A stretch of 8,381 bases of DNA from JANMAT01 sp031359995 (GTDB lineage Bacteria; Actinomycetota; Acidimicrobiia; Acidimicrobiales; Ilumatobacteraceae): positions 1 to 8,381 of the forward strand of contig JANMAT010000140.1 of assembly GCA_031359995.1 (NCBI GenBank), in the 5' to 3' direction. Below are positions 5,444 through 8,381 of the stretch, piece after piece; within the stretch, counting starts at the first letter, position 1, and every line of letters starts with the position of its first letter. The notes beneath the pieces were generated by a model. That model did not search any database, had not been told where the DNA came from, and saw only the letters and a program-made list of their open reading frames with translations. A program made the position numbers and the translations under genes.

Positions 5444-5471
5444 ACCCTACCGACAGATCGGCGACAGTCAC
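5444..5471 (-). promoter_or_regulatory. Likely promoter of the EamA gene, leaderless or nearly so
   Basis: On the minus strand GTGACT (5466-5471, four of the five TTGAC bases) and TAGGGT (5444-5449, fits TAnnnT) are 16 bp apart. The -10 box ends 7 nt before the GTG start at 5436, the spacing expected for a leaderless transcript starting at or beside the start codon. This also supports the GTG choice. Confidence 0.5.
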
Positions 5472-5511
5472 TGGTGGGTTCCGGCCGTCGCGTTGACGCG
5501 AAGATGACGCC

Positions 5512-7260
5512 GTGACCCCCCTGCTGCTCGCCGCCCCCGACGTGGTCGGCGCGCTCACGGCCGCCGGCATCGTGCGGGGACGGTCGCTTGCCGTGGCGGT
5601 CGCGCCCGGGGTGGGCGTGGGCCTGGCCACCGACGACCGGTGCTGGGCCATCGGCGCGGTCGATGTGGTGACCGTGGTGGCCGCCATCGAAGATGCGCTG
5701 CACCCCCGCTGGCTGTGGTGGAGCACCGACACGCCCGCGGCGCTCGTGGCGGGCGGTCTGCGCGTGGGCATCTGCTGGGACGTGGCCGCGGTGCACCGTC
5801 TGCTGTTCGGCGGATGGCGGGCCGAGATCGCCCACCTGTGGGCGGTGCTGCACGACCGGCCCACCGACGCGCTGCCCGGCATGGGCCAGATGGATCTGCT
5901 CGGCGGCGGGGGCGACGAAGGCACCGACTTCGAGGACCCGGTGCGCCCCGACGGTCACCTGCGCCCCGAGTGGGTGGCCGGCGGATGGGCCGACGCACCG
6001 TCGCGGCTGGCCCTCTGGGCGGCGACCGCGTTCGCCGCGGCCACGCGCCAGCGCGAGCGCCTGGCCGCGCTCGAGGTAGGCGGCAACGCCGAGGCGACGG
6101 CCCGGTCAGAATCGGCCGCCGAGCTGCTGTGCGCGGAACTGGCCGCCGACGGTCTCCCGATCGATGTGGCCACCGCCACGGCCATCATCGCCGACGCCGT
6201 GGGGCTTCGGCCGGCCGACGAGACCGAGGCCACGGCCCAACGCGTCGCCCGCGACGACGCGGTGCGCGAGCGCGTGCCCGGCGGCGGCTCGGTCGACCTG
6301 CGCAACCCGCTCGACGTGCGGGCCATGCTGCGCCGCGTCGGCATCGACGTGCCCGACACGCGCGCCTGGCGGCTCGAGGCGATGCGCGACGCCCATCCGG
6401 TGGTGGACGCGTTGCTCACGTGGCGCAAGGCCGAGCGCATCGCCACCACCTACGGCTGGTCGTGGCTCGACGAGCACGTGGGAGCCGACGGTCGCCTGCG
6501 CGGCGCGTGGACGGGTACCGACGGCGCCGCCGGTCGCATGACCGCACAGGCCGGCCTGCACAACCTGCCGGCCGAGATGCGGCCGGCAGTGGCGGCCGAG
6601 CCCGGCCACGTGCTGGTGCGGGCCGACCTCGGCCAGATCGAACCGCGCGTGCTCGCCGCCGTGTCGGGCGACGCCATGCTCACGCGGGCCACCGCGTCCG
6701 ACGATCTGTACGCGCCGGTGGCGGCCCGCCTCGACGTGGAGCGTTCGGTGGCCAAGGTGGCCGTGCTCGCCGCCCTGTACGGGCAGACGTCCGGCGTGGC
6801 CGGCAAGGCGCTGCAGGGGCTGGAGCGGGCGTATCCGGCGGCCATCCGCTACCTGCAGCAGGCCGAGGCGGCCGGGCGCGCCGGCCACGACGTGCGCACC
6901 CACGGCGGGCGCCTCGTGCGCATGTTCGACACACCCGACGACGTCGACGAGCAGCGGGCCCGCGCCATCGTGGCCGGCCGCGGTCGCTACGCCCGCAACG
7001 CCGTGGTGCAGGGCGCGGCGGCCGAGCTGTTCAAGGTGTGGGCGGTGACGGTGCGGGCGCGCGCCGCCGCGCTCGACGCCCGCATCGTGCTGTGCCTGCA
7101 CGACGAACTGCTCGTGCACACGCGGCGCGACGCCGGTGCCGCGGTGGCCCAGCTGCTGCACGACTGCCTGGGCGAGGCCGCCCACCGCTGGACGAACGGC
7201 GGTGCCGTGCGCTTCGTGGCCGACGTCAGCGTGATCGACCGCTGGTCGGAAGCGAAGTGA
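5512..7260 (+). CDS. Stand-alone DNA polymerase I-like protein with degenerate 3'-5' exonuclease domain
   Basis: The 582-residue protein matches the actinobacterial group annotated as bifunctional 3'-5' exonuclease/DNA polymerase (family A), separate from replicative PolA. Residues about 1-105 correspond to the exonuclease fold (PRWLWW, CWDVAAVHRLL) but show no Asp-x-Glu exo I motif and no Tyr-x3-Asp exo III motif, so proofreading is probably lost. There is no 5'-3' exonuclease (FEN) domain. The polymerase part runs from about 198 to the end. It has GRMTAQAGLHNLP (341 on), motif A RADLGQIEPR with Asp372 and Glu377, and motif B R411-x3-K415-x7-YG with Leu419 where E. coli Pol I has Phe762. Motif C is LHDEL with Asp531 and Glu532. 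All catalytic carboxylates are present. The start is GTG, because the nearby ATG at 5504 ends within four codons. A repair or gap-filling role is inferred. Confidence 0.9.
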   Translation: MTPLLLAAPDVVGALTAAGIVRGRSLAVAVAPGVGVGLATDDRCWAIGAVDVVTVVAAIEDALHPRWLWWSTDTPAALVAGGLRVGICWDVAAVHRLLFGGWRAEIAHLWAVLHDRPTDALPGMGQMDLLGGGGDEGTDFEDPVRPDGHLRPEWVAGGWADAPSRLALWAATAFAAATRQRERLAALEVGGNAEATARSESAAELLCAELAADGLPIDVATATAIIADAVGLRPADETEATAQRVARDDAVRERVPGGGSVDLRNPLDVRAMLRRVGIDVPDTRAWRLEAMRDAHPVVDALLTWRKAERIATTYGWSWLDEHVGADGRLRGAWTGTDGAAGRMTAQAGLHNLPAEMRPAVAAEPGHVLVRADLGQIEPRVLAAVSGDAMLTRATASDDLYAPVAARLDVERSVAKVAVLAALYGQTSGVAGKALQGLERAYPAAIRYLQQAEAAGRAGHDVRTHGGRLVRMFDTPDDVDEQRARAIVAGRGRYARNAVVQGAAAELFKVWAVTVRARAAALDARIVLCLHDELLVHTRRDAGAAVAQLLHDCLGEAAHRWTNGGAVRFVADVSVIDRWSEAK

Positions 7261-7283
7261 CGCGCCGAGCCGACGGCCTCTGG

Positions 7284-7303
7284 GCCGGTTCTGTCCCACC
7301 GGC
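7284..7303. terminator. Possible weak terminator hairpin between convergent genes
   Basis: GCCGGT (7284-7289) pairs with ACCGGC (7298-7303) around 8 nt. Overlapping alternatives exist: GTCCC (7293-7297) with GGGAC (7304-7308), and CGGCC (7274-7278) with GGCCG (7283-7287). It lies in the 94-bp gap between the polymerase stop (plus) and the FKBP stop (minus). There is no U-tract, so the call is tentative. Confidence 0.35.
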
Positions 7304-7354
7304 GGGACGCAATCCGCCCAGGCTCGCAGCTGCGGCCGTCGCCGATCGCCAGGC

Positions 7355-7732
7355 TCAGTCGACGCCGAGCAGGTCGACGACGAACACCAGCGTCTCGCCG
7401 CCCTTGATGGCGCCACCGGCGCCCCGGCTGCCGTAGCCGAGATCGGGCGGGATGGTGATGCGGCGGCGACCGCCGACCTTCATGCCGGCCACACCCTGGT
7501 CCCAACCCTGGATGACCTGGCCGACACCGAGGCGGAAGTCGAACGACTCGCTGCGGTCCCACGACGCGTCGAACTGCTTGCCGGTGGACCACGCCACGCC
7601 GACGTAGTGCACCATCACGACCTTGCCGCTGGCCGCCTCGTTGCCGTCGCCGGCGACGAGGTCCTCGAGCTGCAGCGTGGTGGGCGGCTCGCCCTCGGGG
7701 ATGGTGACCGACGGCTTCGATGACGTGCTCAT
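7355..7732 (-). CDS. FKBP-type peptidyl-prolyl cis-trans isomerase
   Basis: The 125-residue single-domain FKBP catalyses cis-trans isomerisation of Xaa-Pro bonds. Pocket residues are all visible: Tyr43 (VHYVG), Phe54-Asp55 and Arg60 (QFDASWDR), Phe64/Phe66, Val73-Ile74 (GQVIQGWDQG), Trp77, Tyr100 (LGYGSRGAGG) and Phe117 (LVFVVDLL). They align with Tyr26, Phe36, Asp37, Trp59, Tyr82 and Phe99 of human FKBP12. The 80s loop carries GGAIKGGETL rather than the IPP..ATL of many FKBPs. There is no signal peptide, so it should be cytosolic. An N-terminal extension of about 18 residues (SSKPSVTIPEGEPPTTL) precedes the fold, as in actinobacterial single-domain FKBPs. Its ATG overlaps the desaturase stop as ATGA, so it is probably the second gene of that operon and translationally coupled. 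Confidence 0.96.
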   Translation of the reverse strand: MSTSSKPSVTIPEGEPPTTLQLEDLVAGDGNEAASGKVVMVHYVGVAWSTGKQFDASWDRSESFDFRLGVGQVIQGWDQGVAGMKVGGRRRITIPPDLGYGSRGAGGAIKGGETLVFVVDLLGVD

Positions 7733-8381
7733 GGTCGGCCACCGTAGCGGCCGGCGTCGCGCCAGCGGGTGCCCTGCAAGGCGACGTAGGTGCGCACGTA
7801 CCCGCGGCCCACGACCTGCAGGTCGCCGGCCATGGCGCGGTGCAGCGCCGGCAGCTGGTGGAACGGCACCTGCGGATGGGCGTGGTGCTCGGTGTGGAAC
7901 GGCATGTTCCACGCCAGGAACCGCACGAGCGGGTTCGTGAGCGTGGTGCGCGTGTTGGCCGTCATGTCGGGCACCGTGGGGCAGCCGGTGTGCTCGGCCA
8001 GCAGGTAGCCGCGCAGGAGCGGTTGCCCTACGAGCGCCGGCACGATCCACACCTGCACGAGCAGCCACGAGCGGGTCGCCGCGCTGGCCACCACCGCGGC
8101 GACGATGGCGACCGCGAGCCGTCGGGCCTGGCGCACGACGGCGGTGCGGTGGCCCGGCGCCAGGTACGGAGCGTCGGCCCGACCTCGGGCCAGCCGAACG
8201 ACCACACCGCTCATGGCCCACCAGTACGACAGGCCGAGTGCGTGGGCCACGATGCCGGCGTGCGTCCTCGGCTTCCAACCCCGGAGCTCGGGGTCGCGGG
8301 CCGGGTCCTGCGTGAAGCGGTGGTGGGCGGCGTGGAACAGGCGGAACCAGCGGCTCGGCAGCAGCAGAGGCGCGCCCGCCA
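7729..8381 (-). CDS. Fatty acid desaturase family membrane protein (5' end outside window)
   Basis: Only the C-terminal 216 residues are present; the start lies beyond position 8381. Two of the three histidine boxes that hold the di-iron centre are visible: HAAHH (codons at 8320-8334), followed by RFTQDPARDPE, and HTEHH (codons at 7882-7896) in WNMPFHTEHHAHPQVPFHQLPALH. An additional AEHTGC segment with a histidine precedes the last box, and hydrophobic helices lie between the boxes (AVAIVAAVVASAATRSWLLVQVWIVPALVG). This pattern fits integral-membrane acyl-lipid or acyl-CoA desaturases and related hydroxylases (FA_desaturase family). The first HxxxH box should be outside the window. Substrate and double-bond position cannot be read from sequence. 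The stop overlaps the FKBP start by 4 bp. The GTG at 8250 is internal, since conserved sequence continues upstream of it. Confidence 0.94.
   Translation of the reverse strand, partial: AGAPLLLPSRWFRLFHAAHHRFTQDPARDPELRGWKPRTHAGIVAHALGLSYWWAMSGVVVRLARGRADAPYLAPGHRTAVVRQARRLAVAIVAAVVASAATRSWLLVQVWIVPALVGQPLLRGYLLAEHTGCPTVPDMTANTRTTLTNPLVRFLAWNMPFHTEHHAHPQVPFHQLPALHRAMAGDLQVVGRGYVRTYVALQGTRWRDAGRYGGRP

Noticed and set aside
5437..5958. Upstream extension of the EamA frame
   Set aside because: The extension is hydrophilic, antisense to the polymerase gene and unlike any transporter. The GTG at 5436 with a promoter just upstream is a better start.
6106..7416. 436-codon minus-strand open frame opposite the polymerase
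   Set aside because: His/Gly/Arg-rich with no domain signal; antisense shadow of the polymerase frame.
5640..7436. 598-codon plus-strand open frame in the polymerase gene
   Set aside because: Almost all Arg, Ala and Gly: the expected out-of-frame shadow of a GC-rich gene. The frame starting at 5512 carries all polymerase motifs.
1..8381. CRISPR array, tRNA, insertion sequence, toxin-antitoxin or defence island
   Set aside because: I looked for regular spaced repeats, cloverleaf arms, terminal inverted repeats with a transposase, and defence or toxin domains. None is supported. The genes are ordinary chromosomal functions.

Overview
This 8.4 kb window is GC-rich with strong G/C preference at third codon positions. 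It looks like chromosome from a member of the Actinomycetota. The main support is two proteins of the mycothiol-dependent maleylpyruvate isomerase/DinB-like superfamily (the actinobacterial TIGR03085 and TIGR03086 types), a stand-alone Pol I-like polymerase of an actinobacterial type, and remnants of secreted proteins of a kind common in actinobacteria. An acidimicrobial lineage is a guess. I see no tRNA, rRNA, CRISPR array, transposase, integrase or phage gene.

Layout, left to right. (1) 10-663, minus: TIGR03085-like DinB-fold protein. (2) 762-1209, minus: small exported glycine-rich protein, broken by an apparent one-base insertion. Upstream of it lie three TCAC half-sites spaced exactly 11 bp apart. 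(3) 1343-2152, minus: HAD-IIB (Cof-type) phosphatase, divergent from (4) 2312-2872, plus: TIGR03086-like protein, followed by (5) 2926-3183, plus: 85-residue two-helix membrane protein. A strong hairpin at 3191-3229 separates this from (6) 3241-3700, minus: remnant of an actinobacterial cell-surface domain with two apparent one-base deletions. (7) 3701-3962 is non-coding, with a hairpin capped by a UACG loop and a perfect 18-bp palindrome. It leads into (8) 3963-4502, plus: exported GlcG/HbpS-type protein. (9) 4513-5436, minus: EamA/DMT-family transporter, divergent from (10) 5512-7260, plus: DNA polymerase I-like protein with a degenerate exonuclease domain. (11) 7355-7732, minus: FKBP-type prolyl isomerase, translationally coupled by a 4-bp overlap to (12) 7729-8381, minus: fatty acid desaturase, cut by the window edge.

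The genes do not form one pathway. Most are single genes in divergent or convergent pairs, and the only clear operon is desaturase-FKBP. I found no convincing new multi-gene system. The best leads are: three apparent frameshifts confined to the two secreted-protein loci while about 6.5 kb of other coding sequence is intact; the phased TCAC repeat; the palindrome and hairpin ahead of the exported GlcG-like gene; and the polymerase, which keeps its catalytic residues but has lost the proofreading ones and has Leu at the O-helix Phe position.
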